Assembly (NCBI GenBank): GCA_019635415.1
Contig: JAHBZN010000001.1
Location: 310,001-374,000, forward strand
Length of the DNA stretch: 64,000 nucleotides
Reading direction: 5' to 3'
Origin: Ramlibacter sp.
Lineage (GTDB): Bacteria; Pseudomonadota; Gammaproteobacteria; Burkholderiales; Burkholderiaceae_C
The notes under the pieces were generated by a model that was not told the origin of the DNA, made no database searches, and saw nothing but the letters and a program-made list of their open reading frames with translations. The position numbers were made by a program, and so were the translations under genes. Below, in pieces: positions 24,575 to 32,700 of the stretch. The stretch's first letter is position 1. The number at the start of each line of letters is the position of its first letter.

Positions 24575-25611
24575 TACTTCTTGGCTGCCGGCAGGACGTT
24601 GAGCTCGGCCTTGGCGGGCAGGAAGGCCGGGTTCCATACGGTGTCCGGGTTCACGCGCGTCTTGGTGTTGAAGGCGTCCGACACCTGCGAGGCCATCAGC
24701 GACAGGCGGCCCGGCACGACCTGGCCAAAGCCTTCGGCGCGGGCGTCGGGGCTGTTGATGACCGTGTCGATCGCCAGCTTGAGGCGGCGCGTTTCGAGCG
24801 CGGTGTTGATGATGCCGTCACGCGCCTTGACGGTCTCGATGGCGGCCTCGGGCTTGGCGATCACGTCCTTGATGCCCTTGGCAAAGGCCGAGAGGAAGGC
24901 CTTGACGGCGGCCGGGTTCTCCTTGATCAGCTTGGGCGAGGCAATGATCACGTTGCCATAGAGCTTCACGCCGTAGTCGGGGTAGGGCAGCACCACCACG
25001 TCCTCGGCCTTGACGCCGCGCGCCTCCAGGTTCAGCAGCGAGGTGAAGGTGAAGCCGGTGATGGCGTCCACGTCGCCGCGGACCAGCATGGTTTCGCGCA
25101 GCGGCGGGTCCATGGCCGTCCATTGCACGCCGCTGATGCTGTTGGCCTTGGCAAAGATCGGGAAAGCGCGGCGGCCGGCGTCGAACACCGGAGCGCCGAG
25201 CTTCTTGCCGTTCAGGTCGGCTGGGGTCTTGATGCCCGACTTCTTGAGCGCCATGACCGAAGCCGGCGTGTTGTTGTAGACCATCATCACCGCCACGGGC
25301 TTGTTGGGCGCGTCGGGGTTGTTGGCGTGGAATTCCATCAGCGCGGCCAGGTCGGCAAAGCCCATGTCGTAGGTGCCCGAAGCCACCCGTGTGACCGTGC
25401 CGCCCGAGCCGTTGCCCGCGTCAATCGACACGTCGAGCTTGGCGTCCTTGAAATAGCCCTTGGCGGCGGGCACCAGGAACAGCGAGGCCGGCCCCTCAAA
25501 CCGCCAGTCGAGCTGGAACTTGATCGGCGTGGTCTGGGCGCTGGCCGTGCCAACAAAAGCGGCAGCAGCGGCCAGCGCGGCCGTGGTCTTGAGGAAAACG
25601 CGTTTTTTCAT
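24574..25611 (-). CDS. ABC transporter substrate-binding protein, SsuA/THI5-like
   Basis: 345 residues with a signal peptide ending TASA|QTTPIKF. The mature protein has the NMT1/THI5-like fold signatures FQLDWRFEGPASLFLVPAAKGYFKDA and YDMGFADLAALMEF (each quoted only in part: FQLDWRFEG, KGYFKDA, YDMGFADL). THI5-like proteins bind pyrimidines, sulfonates or similar small molecules. Start chosen for the signal peptide and the GGAG eight bases upstream. First gene of the transporter-ureD operon; the 185 bp upstream are shared with the divergent Rhs gene. Confidence 0.88.
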   Translation of the reverse strand: MKKRVFLKTTAALAAAAAFVGTASAQTTPIKFQLDWRFEGPASLFLVPAAKGYFKDAKLDVSIDAGNGSGGTVTRVASGTYDMGFADLAALMEFHANNPDAPNKPVAVMMVYNNTPASVMALKKSGIKTPADLNGKKLGAPVFDAGRRAFPIFAKANSISGVQWTAMDPPLRETMLVRGDVDAITGFTFTSLLNLEARGVKAEDVVVLPYPDYGVKLYGNVIIASPKLIKENPAAVKAFLSAFAKGIKDVIAKPEAAIETVKARDGIINTALETRRLKLAIDTVINSPDARAEGFGQVVPGRLSLMASQVSDAFNTKTRVNPDTVWNPAFLPAKAELNVLPAAKK

Positions 25612-25741
25612 GGGAAAGCTCCAGACAGAACAGGGAAATACAACCAAGAGGCTCAAAGCAAATTTGGTGCCTGTGGCGTCACTAATCACAGCACAGGTAG
25701 GTGGACATGGCGCGGAGATGAGACAAGGCGCGTAATTCAAA

Positions 25742-25770
25742 TTGACTAGTTGCGCTTATGTCGCTAAATT
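25742..25770 (+). promoter_or_regulatory. Sigma-70-like promoter for the Rhs gene
   Basis: TTGACT at 25742 and TAAATT at 25765 are separated by exactly 17 bp, and the Rhs ATG lies 26 bp further. Both hexamers are close to consensus, unusual in such GC-rich DNA. Prediction from sequence only. Confidence 0.5.
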
Positions 25771-25796
25771 GCGCCGGCTACTAACAGGGTGGGGCT

Positions 25797-28700
25797 ATGT
25801 TTGCCATTTTCGGACGTTTTCTAAGACGCGGTTTCGCGTGCACAGGGCTAGTATTGCTTTGTATCGCCATGATGCCGGGCCATGCTGAGGCCACGACGAT
25901 TAAAAGTTACCCCAATACCAGCCTTACGGCATGTCCGAGCGGCGAGACCCTCAAGTATTTCTTTAACAGTTGGTCTGGCATTGGCGACACCCCTGTGGTA
26001 CGGGGAGCTTCGTGGTGTGCGGCGGCTGCGACCGCAGTTGCCTATGCCAATACCATTGATACCGTGCAGTGGCACAAGCCCTATTTGCTGGAGAGTTGCA
26101 CGGCGGGGGTATCTTGGTCGTATTCCCATGCCAATCAGGACGGATCTCGTTTCTATAGTCCAGCGTATAGGGACATCACGTTGGTGTGCGAGATTCAGCC
26201 CTATAACATTTCACTGTCTGGCCCAACGCAAGCCAAGCCGCTCGATGCGAACGGGAGTGTTCTGGAGTTGGTCGCCACGGTGACGCAAAACGGCTCTGCT
26301 GCTCCGGGTGTCGCTGTCGGGGTCACCTTTCAAGCGGGCGCGGGAGGGCATGTTGCTGCGTTGTCGGGTGCCACTGACGCGAATGGTCGAGTGGTGCTGA
26401 ACTACAGCCCCCCGCAAACACTCATGGGTGAATCCAAGGTCGATCTGGTTCGCGCTGATTGCGGTGGTTGCGCGGCGTCGGCGAACTTGGCGATTCAAGT
26501 ACAGGGAACCCCGCTTTCTCCGGCCACTCCACAGACCTGTCCCGCCAGCCCTGGTCTGGCAACTGGGCACCCCATCCTGCCGGCCACAGGGACCAAAATC
26601 CTGGCCGAGCGCGACTGGCAAGACCTGGGGGCGCATCCATTGACCCTGGTCCGGCATTACGCGAGTCGCTGGAGCGTTCAACCCGAAGCAGGCCTGGGTT
26701 TGACCTGGAGTCACAACCACGCCCATCGAGTCCTTGGCGTCGGGAGTCCGGCCCGCCCCAGCCGTACGGTCATTTTCGGCGACGGTAGCGTGAGTCAGTT
26801 TGTCAATACCGCACCCGTTGCCTATGTCGATCCCAATGCGGGCGGTGTGTGGCAATGTGCGCCCAACACTTGGTGTACTCCCGCCCAACCCGTTGTTGAT
26901 CCCAATCTGTATCCCCCGGCTTGGACGGCTTCTGGCAGCCTCGACTCCATGAGCGATACGGCGGAGGGCATTGTGTTGCATCGAGCCAGCGACGACAGCA
27001 CCTGGCTTTTCGACAAAACGACCGGACAGGCCCTGCGCGCGCAGCAGCGCAATGGTTGGTCGCTCCAGTACGCGTACGCAGGGGGCAGATTGAGCCAGGT
27101 GACCAACGCCTTCGGCCGCAGCCTGCAATTCGCGTACAACGCCCAAGGCCAACTGATCAGCGTCACCACGCCCGACGGGCAGGTCATCAGCTACCAATTT
27201 GATAGCGCATCGCGGTTGATTGGCGCGGGCTATCCGGACAATTCATCCAAAACCTACGTTTACGAAAACGCTGGCTGGCCTCAGTACGTGACGGGCATTG
27301 TGGACGAGCAGGGCGGTCGTTATTCCACCTACAACTACGACTCCCAAGGTCGTGCCGTGTTGAGCGAGCTGGCAGGTGGCGCAGACCGCACAGCCGTCGC
27401 ATACGGCGCAGGCGCCTCCGCCGTGACCGACGCGCTGGGCATGACGCGTAGCTATGAGTATCAGGCCATGAGCGGAAGCGCCAGTGGCATGGATACCCGA
27501 CAAGCCAGTGCGATGGGTGCAGACGGAAACAGCATAGCTGCCCAAGTGTTTGATCCCAACAGCTTGCTCCAGAGCCAAACCGACTTCCTAGGCATCACCA
27601 CCCTGTTCACCTGGGACACTGCGCGGCGCCTGAAGACCAGTGAAACCCGAGCCGCCAGCCGCCCCGAAGCCCAGACCGTGCAGACCCAGTGGTACCCCGT
27701 GTTCCGCCTGCCCGTGCTGGTGACCGAGGCCGGGCGCAGCACCGCCTACACCTATGACGCGCTGGGCAACAAACTCAGCGAAACCGTCACTGACCTGTCG
27801 AGCGGGCAGGCCCGCAGCTGGGCCTGGACCTACACTCCTCAGGGCCTGGTGGCCAGCCACACCGACCCGCGCGGCGCCGTGTGGAGCTACACCTACGACG
27901 CCCAGGGCAACCGCCTGAGCCAGACCAACCCCCTGGGCCACGTCACCGCCTGGCAATACGACGGCGCCGGCCGCCCCACCCAGCAGACCGAGCCCAACGG
28001 CCTCGTCACCACCTACAGCTACGACCTGCGCGGACGCCTCACCAGCGCCAGCCGCGGTGATGAAACCAGCACCTACACCTGGACCCCCACCGGCCTGCTG
28101 GCCAGCGCCAGCCTGCCCAGCGGCCAGGCCACCAGCTACCAGTACGACGCCGCCCAGCGCCTCATTGGCGCCACCGACAACCGCGGCAACAGCGTGGCCT
28201 ACACCCTGGATGCCATGGGCAACCGCATCCGCGAGGAAGTGCGCGACGCCGGCGGCGCCATCGCCCAGGCCACCAGCCGCGCCATCAACAGCCTGAACCG
28301 CGTCAGCGCCATCAGCGGCGCCGTCGGCCAGACCACCCAGCTGGGCTATGACGCCAACGGCGAAGCCATCAGCCAGACCGACCCGCTGAACCAGACCACC
28401 CGCCAGAGCCTGGACGCGCTGCGCCGTCCCGTGGCCACCACCTTGCCGGACAACGCCGCCGCCACCCAGGCCTGGAACGCGCTGGACCAGCTCACCCAGG
28501 TCACCGACCCCAAGGGCGTGGCCACCCAGTACAGCCGCAACGCCTTTGGCGAAGTGGTGAGCGAAACCAGCCCCGACATCGGCACCCAGAGCTACCAGCG
28601 CGACGCCGCCGGTGACATCGCGGCCATCACCGACGCCCGGGGCATCACCACCCAGATCACCCGCGACACCTTGGGCCGGCCCGTGCAGGTCACCCGCGGG

Positions 28701-30788
28701 GCCCAGCACCAGACCGTCTACACCTGGGACCAGGGCCAGACCGGCTACCTGAGCCAGATCGAAGACCCGTCGGGCGTCACCAGCTACACCCGCGATGCGC
28801 TGGGCCGCATCCTCAGCAAAGCCCAGACCGTCAACGACAACCCCGCCAACCCGGCCAGCTTCACCACCCGCTACAGCTACCAGGGCGGCGAACTGGCCAG
28901 CATCGAGTACCCCAGCGGGCTCAAGCTGTTCTACCAGCGCAGCGCCGCCGGCCAGATCACCGGCCTGGCCACCCAGCTGCCCGGCGGCACCGTCAAGAAG
29001 CCCAAGCCCGTCGTGCCCTTCGTCAGCAACCTCACCCACACCGCCCTGGGCCAGCCCAAGGCCTGGAGCTGGGCCAATGGCGACAGCGCCAGCCGCAGCT
29101 TTGACAGCGACGGGCGCATGACGGCCAATGAATTTGCCAGCTATGGCTACGACGCCGCCAGCCGCATCACCAGCCTGACCCAGAACCTGTGGGCCAGCGC
29201 CGCCACAACGGGCACGGGCACGGGCACAGCCACCGGCACCGTCACCCTCTACACCACCCCTTTGAGCTGGACCATCGGCTACGACAGCCGCAACCGCCTC
29301 ACCAGCTTCAACCGCAACGGCAGCGAGGCCAGCTACACCTACGACGCCAACAGCAACCGCCTCACCGCCATCGACAAAACCACCAGCGACACCGACCTGG
29401 ACGGTGACTTTGACGACAGCGACTTCTCCAAATCCACCGCCCAGGCCCTGAACGTGGACCCCGCCAGCAACAAGCTGCTGGGCTTCACCCAGACCCTCAC
29501 CAAGGTCAGGGGCACCAAGACCGTCAGCACCGTGAGCAGCAACGTCGCCTACAGCCTGGACGCGGCCGCCAACCTCACCAGCGACGGCCTGCGCGGCTTT
29601 GACTACGACAACGCCAACCGCCTGAGCCAGGTCAGCATCGTCAAAGACGGCGAAGCCGCCCAAGTGCGCTACCTGCACAACGCGCTGGGCCAAAGAACCT
29701 TCAAGAGCGAACCGGAGGCCCAGCAAACCCTGCCCAGCGAAACCGAGCTGGGCCAGGACTTCATCAGCTGGCTCAAGAGCAACTTCAAGTGGCTGTTTGC
29801 CCAGGCCCAGGCCAACACCAGCATCGGCACCGGCTACACCTTTGCCGACGGCCACCTGCCCGAATGGGCCGTGCTGGGTGAATACGACAACGGCTCAGCC
29901 GCCGGCAAGGGAAGAAGCGAGTACCTGTGGCTACCCACCGACGACGGCCAAGCCATCCCGGTCGGGATGTTCCGCAACGGCAAATTCTTCGCCATCCACA
30001 CCGATCACCTGGGCACGCCCCGGCTGATGACCAACGAGGCTAACCAACCCGTGTGGCAGTGGCCGTACAGCGCCTTTGGCAACAACAAGCCCACGGGCAT
30101 CCTGAAAGCCACGCCCAACCCCAAGGCAGCGATCACCAACCAGCCGGTGCTACTGAAAGCGACCGCACCCACCGAGATGAACCTGCGGTTCCCGGGGCAA
30201 TATGCGGACGATGAGGCGGGCAGTTTCTACAACTACCAGCGCAGCTACCTTGCCAGTCAGGGGAGGTACACGCAGAATGATCCGATTGGGTTGGCGGGGG
30301 GCATTAATACCTATGGATATGTGGGCGGGAATCCGCTGATGTACACGGATCCCACTGGGGAGTTCATCTTCGTACCCGGTGCAATTGTCGGGGGCATTGT
30401 TGGCGGGGTTACTGCCGCTGCAACGGGGCAGTCGATATTGGGAGGTGCAATCAGCGGCGCTATCGGAGGAGCATTTCCCGGCGGCGGTATTCTCATCAAT
30501 GCTGCTATCGGTGCCGCAGCAGGCGTCGCTGGATACCTGGCTGATCCAGGGTGCCCAGATGGGATGGCACCAACCTTCGGCGCGATGCTCCAAAACGCAG
30601 CGCTTGGTGGACTAGGCGGCGCAGTTGGAAGGGGTATTGGTTTTGGCAATGGCCTGCAAGCAGTCAGACGAGGCGCAGGCGGCGCGAGTGCCGTCAGCCG
30701 CAGCTACTATGCTCAAGCGAGCGGCGGTGCAATTTATGGTGCATCTTTGACTTACGCGGTACCGTCGCCAAACTGTACGTGCCGTTGA
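25797..30788 (+). CDS. Rhs/YD-repeat protein with variable C-terminal tip
   Basis: 1663 residues. A signal peptide (residues 1-31, ending GHAEA) is followed by a Cys-containing region, an Ig-like (Big-1-type) domain around residues 140-240, the Rhs N-terminal cap (GHPILPATGTKILAERDW), then many YD repeats (for example YTYDALGNKLSET, YTYDAQGNRLSQT) and the Rhs core ending at DPIGLAGGINTYGYVGGNPL and YTDPTGEF near residue 1520. The last ~140 residues are a Gly/Ala-rich hydrophobic tip with no recognised toxin motif. The middle is GC-rich, the two ends are clearly less so, as expected for tip exchange. Rhs proteins are contact-dependent effectors or surface proteins; the next gene may be its immunity protein. 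Confidence 0.92.
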   Translation: MFAIFGRFLRRGFACTGLVLLCIAMMPGHAEATTIKSYPNTSLTACPSGETLKYFFNSWSGIGDTPVVRGASWCAAAATAVAYANTIDTVQWHKPYLLESCTAGVSWSYSHANQDGSRFYSPAYRDITLVCEIQPYNISLSGPTQAKPLDANGSVLELVATVTQNGSAAPGVAVGVTFQAGAGGHVAALSGATDANGRVVLNYSPPQTLMGESKVDLVRADCGGCAASANLAIQVQGTPLSPATPQTCPASPGLATGHPILPATGTKILAERDWQDLGAHPLTLVRHYASRWSVQPEAGLGLTWSHNHAHRVLGVGSPARPSRTVIFGDGSVSQFVNTAPVAYVDPNAGGVWQCAPNTWCTPAQPVVDPNLYPPAWTASGSLDSMSDTAEGIVLHRASDDSTWLFDKTTGQALRAQQRNGWSLQYAYAGGRLSQVTNAFGRSLQFAYNAQGQLISVTTPDGQVISYQFDSASRLIGAGYPDNSSKTYVYENAGWPQYVTGIVDEQGGRYSTYNYDSQGRAVLSELAGGADRTAVAYGAGASAVTDALGMTRSYEYQAMSGSASGMDTRQASAMGADGNSIAAQVFDPNSLLQSQTDFLGITTLFTWDTARRLKTSETRAASRPEAQTVQTQWYPVFRLPVLVTEAGRSTAYTYDALGNKLSETVTDLSSGQARSWAWTYTPQGLVASHTDPRGAVWSYTYDAQGNRLSQTNPLGHVTAWQYDGAGRPTQQTEPNGLVTTYSYDLRGRLTSASRGDETSTYTWTPTGLLASASLPSGQATSYQYDAAQRLIGATDNRGNSVAYTLDAMGNRIREEVRDAGGAIAQATSRAINSLNRVSAISGAVGQTTQLGYDANGEAISQTDPLNQTTRQSLDALRRPVATTLPDNAAATQAWNALDQLTQVTDPKGVATQYSRNAFGEVVSETSPDIGTQSYQRDAAGDIAAITDARGITTQITRDTLGRPVQVTRGAQHQTVYTWDQGQTGYLSQIEDPSGVTSYTRDALGRILSKAQTVNDNPANPASFTTRYSYQGGELASIEYPSGLKLFYQRSAAGQITGLATQLPGGTVKKPKPVVPFVSNLTHTALGQPKAWSWANGDSASRSFDSDGRMTANEFASYGYDAASRITSLTQNLWASAATTGTGTGTATGTVTLYTTPLSWTIGYDSRNRLTSFNRNGSEASYTYDANSNRLTAIDKTTSDTDLDGDFDDSDFSKSTAQALNVDPASNKLLGFTQTLTKVRGTKTVSTVSSNVAYSLDAAANLTSDGLRGFDYDNANRLSQVSIVKDGEAAQVRYLHNALGQRTFKSEPEAQQTLPSETELGQDFISWLKSNFKWLFAQAQANTSIGTGYTFADGHLPEWAVLGEYDNGSAAGKGRSEYLWLPTDDGQAIPVGMFRNGKFFAIHTDHLGTPRLMTNEANQPVWQWPYSAFGNNKPTGILKATPNPKAAITNQPVLLKATAPTEMNLRFPGQYADDEAGSFYNYQRSYLASQGRYTQNDPIGLAGGINTYGYVGGNPLMYTDPTGEFIFVPGAIVGGIVGGVTAAATGQSILGGAISGAIGGAFPGGGILINAAIGAAAGVAGYLADPGCPDGMAPTFGAMLQNAALGGLGGAVGRGIGFGNGLQAVRRGAGGASAVSRSYYAQASGGAIYGASLTYAVPSPNCTCR

Positions 30789-30792
30789 GACT

Positions 30793-31038
30793 ATGCGCGA
30801 CTGGTTGTTAACTTTGGTGATTGGATCGGGTGCGCTTGGCCTGCTTTTGACAGCCGTATTACGAAGCTTCCCGAAAAGTTTTGCAAATAAACCGGGGCAG
30901 TCAGTTAATCGCAGAGGTATTTATCCTGACATTGACCATGGGTATTTAAGCCGAACTGGTCGATTAATTAGTTACGTTAGATACCTAGCCTTTTTTGTGT
31001 TTGTGCTTGGTCTGATCTTTGGCGCCGTTCTGGAGTGA
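30793..31038 (+). CDS. Small two-helix membrane protein, candidate Rhs immunity protein
   Basis: 81 residues, starting four bases after the Rhs stop. There are two hydrophobic helices (LLTLVIGSGALGLLLTAVL near the N-terminus and YLAFFVFVLGLIFGAVL at the C-terminus) joined by a charged loop of about 40 residues. Base composition is AT-richer than the surrounding genome, like the Rhs tip. Position directly behind a variable Rhs C-terminus, before a terminator, is where immunity proteins are encoded, and a membrane location would suit a membrane-active tip. No family recognised; the function is inference from context. Confidence 0.6.
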   Translation: MRDWLLTLVIGSGALGLLLTAVLRSFPKSFANKPGQSVNRRGIYPDIDHGYLSRTGRLISYVRYLAFFVFVLGLIFGAVLE

Positions 31039-31102
31039 ATCAATTTTAGTTTTGGAGTTTTAGAGTTTGCAGCTGACGCTGTTCTAGCGTCTCTTATAGA
31101 AA

Positions 31103-31165
31103 AGAAAGCCATCTACAACCCCTGCCAGCCGCTAAAGCTGTGGGGTTCCGGGTGGCTTCTCTTTT
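31103..31165 (+). terminator. Terminator-like hairpin behind the Rhs and small-protein genes
   Basis: Outer arms AGAAAGCCA (31103) and TGGCTTCT (31153) enclose inner arms AACCCC/GGGGTT and CAGC/GCTG, followed by CTTTT. It lies 65 bp after the small-protein stop and could end the Rhs transcript. Confidence 0.55.
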
Positions 31166-31194
31166 AGCCGCTGGGGTTGCGCACTACGTCCTCG

Positions 31195-31230
31195 GGGGAA
31201 TTGAGGGGGGAATTGAGGGGGGAATTGAGG
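31195..31230. repeat. Tandem repeat, three perfect copies of a 12-bp unit
   Basis: GGGGAATTGAGG occurs three times in direct succession without a mismatch. The unit length is a multiple of three, so copy-number change would not shift a reading frame, but no supported gene covers it. Confidence 0.85.
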
Positions 31231-31265
31231 GTCGGATTCGAATTTTTGAGTTCGATCTTCTTTAA

Positions 31266-31320
31266 ATGCTACAACTTTAATAGCTTAAAGCGACCATCCG
31301 GAAAGGGCTACAGCCCAATT
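31266..31320 (+). repeat. Dispersed ~55-bp repeat, copy 2
   Basis: Runs ATGCTACAACTTTAATAGC ... CGACCATCCGG ... GGGCTACAGCCCAATT. It shares GCTAC-N-TAGC, GACCATCCGG and GGGCTACAG with the copy inside puuD at 54614. Confidence 0.65.
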
Positions 31321-31486
31321 CACTCCCTACCCCTCGCGGCCAATACACCCCTTCACCGTCACCAGGCGAGTACACAGCGGAGACTGCAACACGGGGTCTA
31401 CGCAGTTGAATAGGCATCGACTCAGGTCTTCTGGCGAGTCCTGCGCTTTCTAAGACCGGCAGGCCCCAGTATTCAGCCAGCGGATT

Positions 31487-31542
31487 TTGCTACCAAGTTT
31501 GTAGCGCAAAGTGACCGCTCCTCCTGGGCTCCAGCCACTTTT
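31487..31542 (+). repeat. Dispersed ~55-bp repeat, copy 3 (diverged)
   Basis: TTGCTACCAAGTTTGTAGC at its start forms a GCTAC/GTAGC hairpin, then AGTGACCGCTCC and GGGCTCCAGCCACTTTT. Position and order of blocks match the other copies, but the central part has diverged. Confidence 0.5.
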
Positions 31543-31563
31543 CATTCAAAACCACCCTCAAAA

Positions 31564-32646
31564 TCACGGCACGATGGTCGTGAACAGGTACACCGCAAAA
31601 ATCACCAGGTGCACCACGCCCTGCAGCACGGTGGTGCGGCCGGTGCCCAGTGACAGGGTGGCCACCATGAGCGAGAGCACCAGCAGCACCAGGGACTTGC
31701 TGTCGATGCCCAGCGCCAGTGTCCAGCCCGTGGCCAGCGAGACGACCGCCACCGTGGGGATGGTGAGGCCGATGCTGGCCAGCGCCGAGCCCAGCGCCAG
31801 GTTCAGGCTGGTCTGCAGCCGGTTGGCGCGCGCGGCGCGCACGGCGGCCAGGCCTTCGGGCATGAGCACCACGGCGGCAATGATGATGCCCACCAGCGCC
31901 GCCGGCGCACCCAGGGCCGCCACCACGCGCTCGATGAGCGGCGCCAGCGCCTTGCCCAGCAGCACCACGGCCACCAGCGAGGCCAGCAGCAGCGCGCCGC
32001 TGGCCAGCGCCGCGCGGGTGCTGGGCGGCGCGGCGTGGGTTTCCTTGCGCACGTCGGCATCGGCGGGCAGAAAGTAGCCACGGTGGCGCACGGTTTGCAC
32101 GAGGATGAAGGTGCCATACAGCACCAGCGAGACCACCGCAATGAAGGCCAGCTGGCTGGCGCTGTAGACCGGGCCTGGCGCGCTGGACGTGAAGTTGGGC
32201 AGCACCAGTGTGAGCGTGACGATGGCGGCCAGCGTGGCCAGCGACGCGCTCACGCCCGACTGGGTGAAAGTCTGCTCGCCATGCCGGTGCGCCCCCACCA
32301 GCAGGCACAGGCCCATCATGCCGTTGAGGATGATCATCACGGCGGCAAACACGGTGTCGCGCGCCAGCGCGGCCGTGGCCTCGCCGCCGCTGAGCATCAG
32401 CGAAACGATCAGCGCCACCTCGATCACGGTGACCGACACCGCCAGCACCAGCGTGCCGTAGGGCTCGCCCACGCGATGCGCAACCACCTCGGCGTGATGC
32501 ACCGCGGCCTGCACGCAGCCCAGCAGCCCGGCAGCCATCAGCAGGGCGTACCAGCCGCCCAGGCCCAGCAGCGTGCCACCCAGCAGCAGCCAGCCGGCAG
32601 CGGGCGCGGCGAGGGTCCAGAGCGGTTGGGAGGAAGCGGCTTTCAT
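31564..32646 (-). CDS. chaA: Calcium/sodium:proton antiporter, ChaA type
   Basis: 360 residues with about eleven membrane helices and the two CaCA-type alpha repeats: GEPYGTLVLAVSVTVIEVAL in the first half and NLALGSALASIGLTIPTV in the second, including the conserved acidic residue of the first repeat. ChaA exchanges cytoplasmic Ca2+, Na+ or K+ for external protons at alkaline pH. Single gene; its stop is followed by the dispersed repeat copy 3. Family assignment is firm, the ion preference is not. Confidence 0.9.
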   Translation of the reverse strand: MKAASSQPLWTLAAPAAGWLLLGGTLLGLGGWYALLMAAGLLGCVQAAVHHAEVVAHRVGEPYGTLVLAVSVTVIEVALIVSLMLSGGEATAALARDTVFAAVMIILNGMMGLCLLVGAHRHGEQTFTQSGVSASLATLAAIVTLTLVLPNFTSSAPGPVYSASQLAFIAVVSLVLYGTFILVQTVRHRGYFLPADADVRKETHAAPPSTRAALASGALLLASLVAVVLLGKALAPLIERVVAALGAPAALVGIIIAAVVLMPEGLAAVRAARANRLQTSLNLALGSALASIGLTIPTVAVVSLATGWTLALGIDSKSLVLLVLSLMVATLSLGTGRTTVLQGVVHLVIFAVYLFTTIVP

Positions 32647-32700
32647 GATGGATGGATATTAGTGGCTACGCGTGCCAGTTTCAGGTCCAAAGCACCTGCC

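Larger units (their letters stand above)
31039..31563. other. Gene-poor, AT-richer region behind the Rhs locus
   Basis: 525 bp holding a terminator-like hairpin, three copies of a 12-bp tandem repeat and two copies of the dispersed ~55-bp repeat. A reading frame of 78 residues at 31177-31413 runs across the tandem repeat, but has no ribosome binding site or family features and is not called. The region looks like an insertion and recombination site next to the Rhs island. Confidence 0.6.

Noticed and set aside
27588..29855. 755-residue reading frame antisense to the Rhs gene
   Set aside because: Gly/Ala/Val low-complexity translation produced by the regular C/G-rich YD repeats; no ribosome binding site or family.
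31195..31230. CRISPR-like array
   Set aside because: The 12-bp units are directly adjacent without spacers and there are no cas genes.
31177..31413. 78-residue protein crossing the 12-bp tandem repeat
   Set aside because: No ribosome binding site, start within repeats, no family features; composition follows the repeats.
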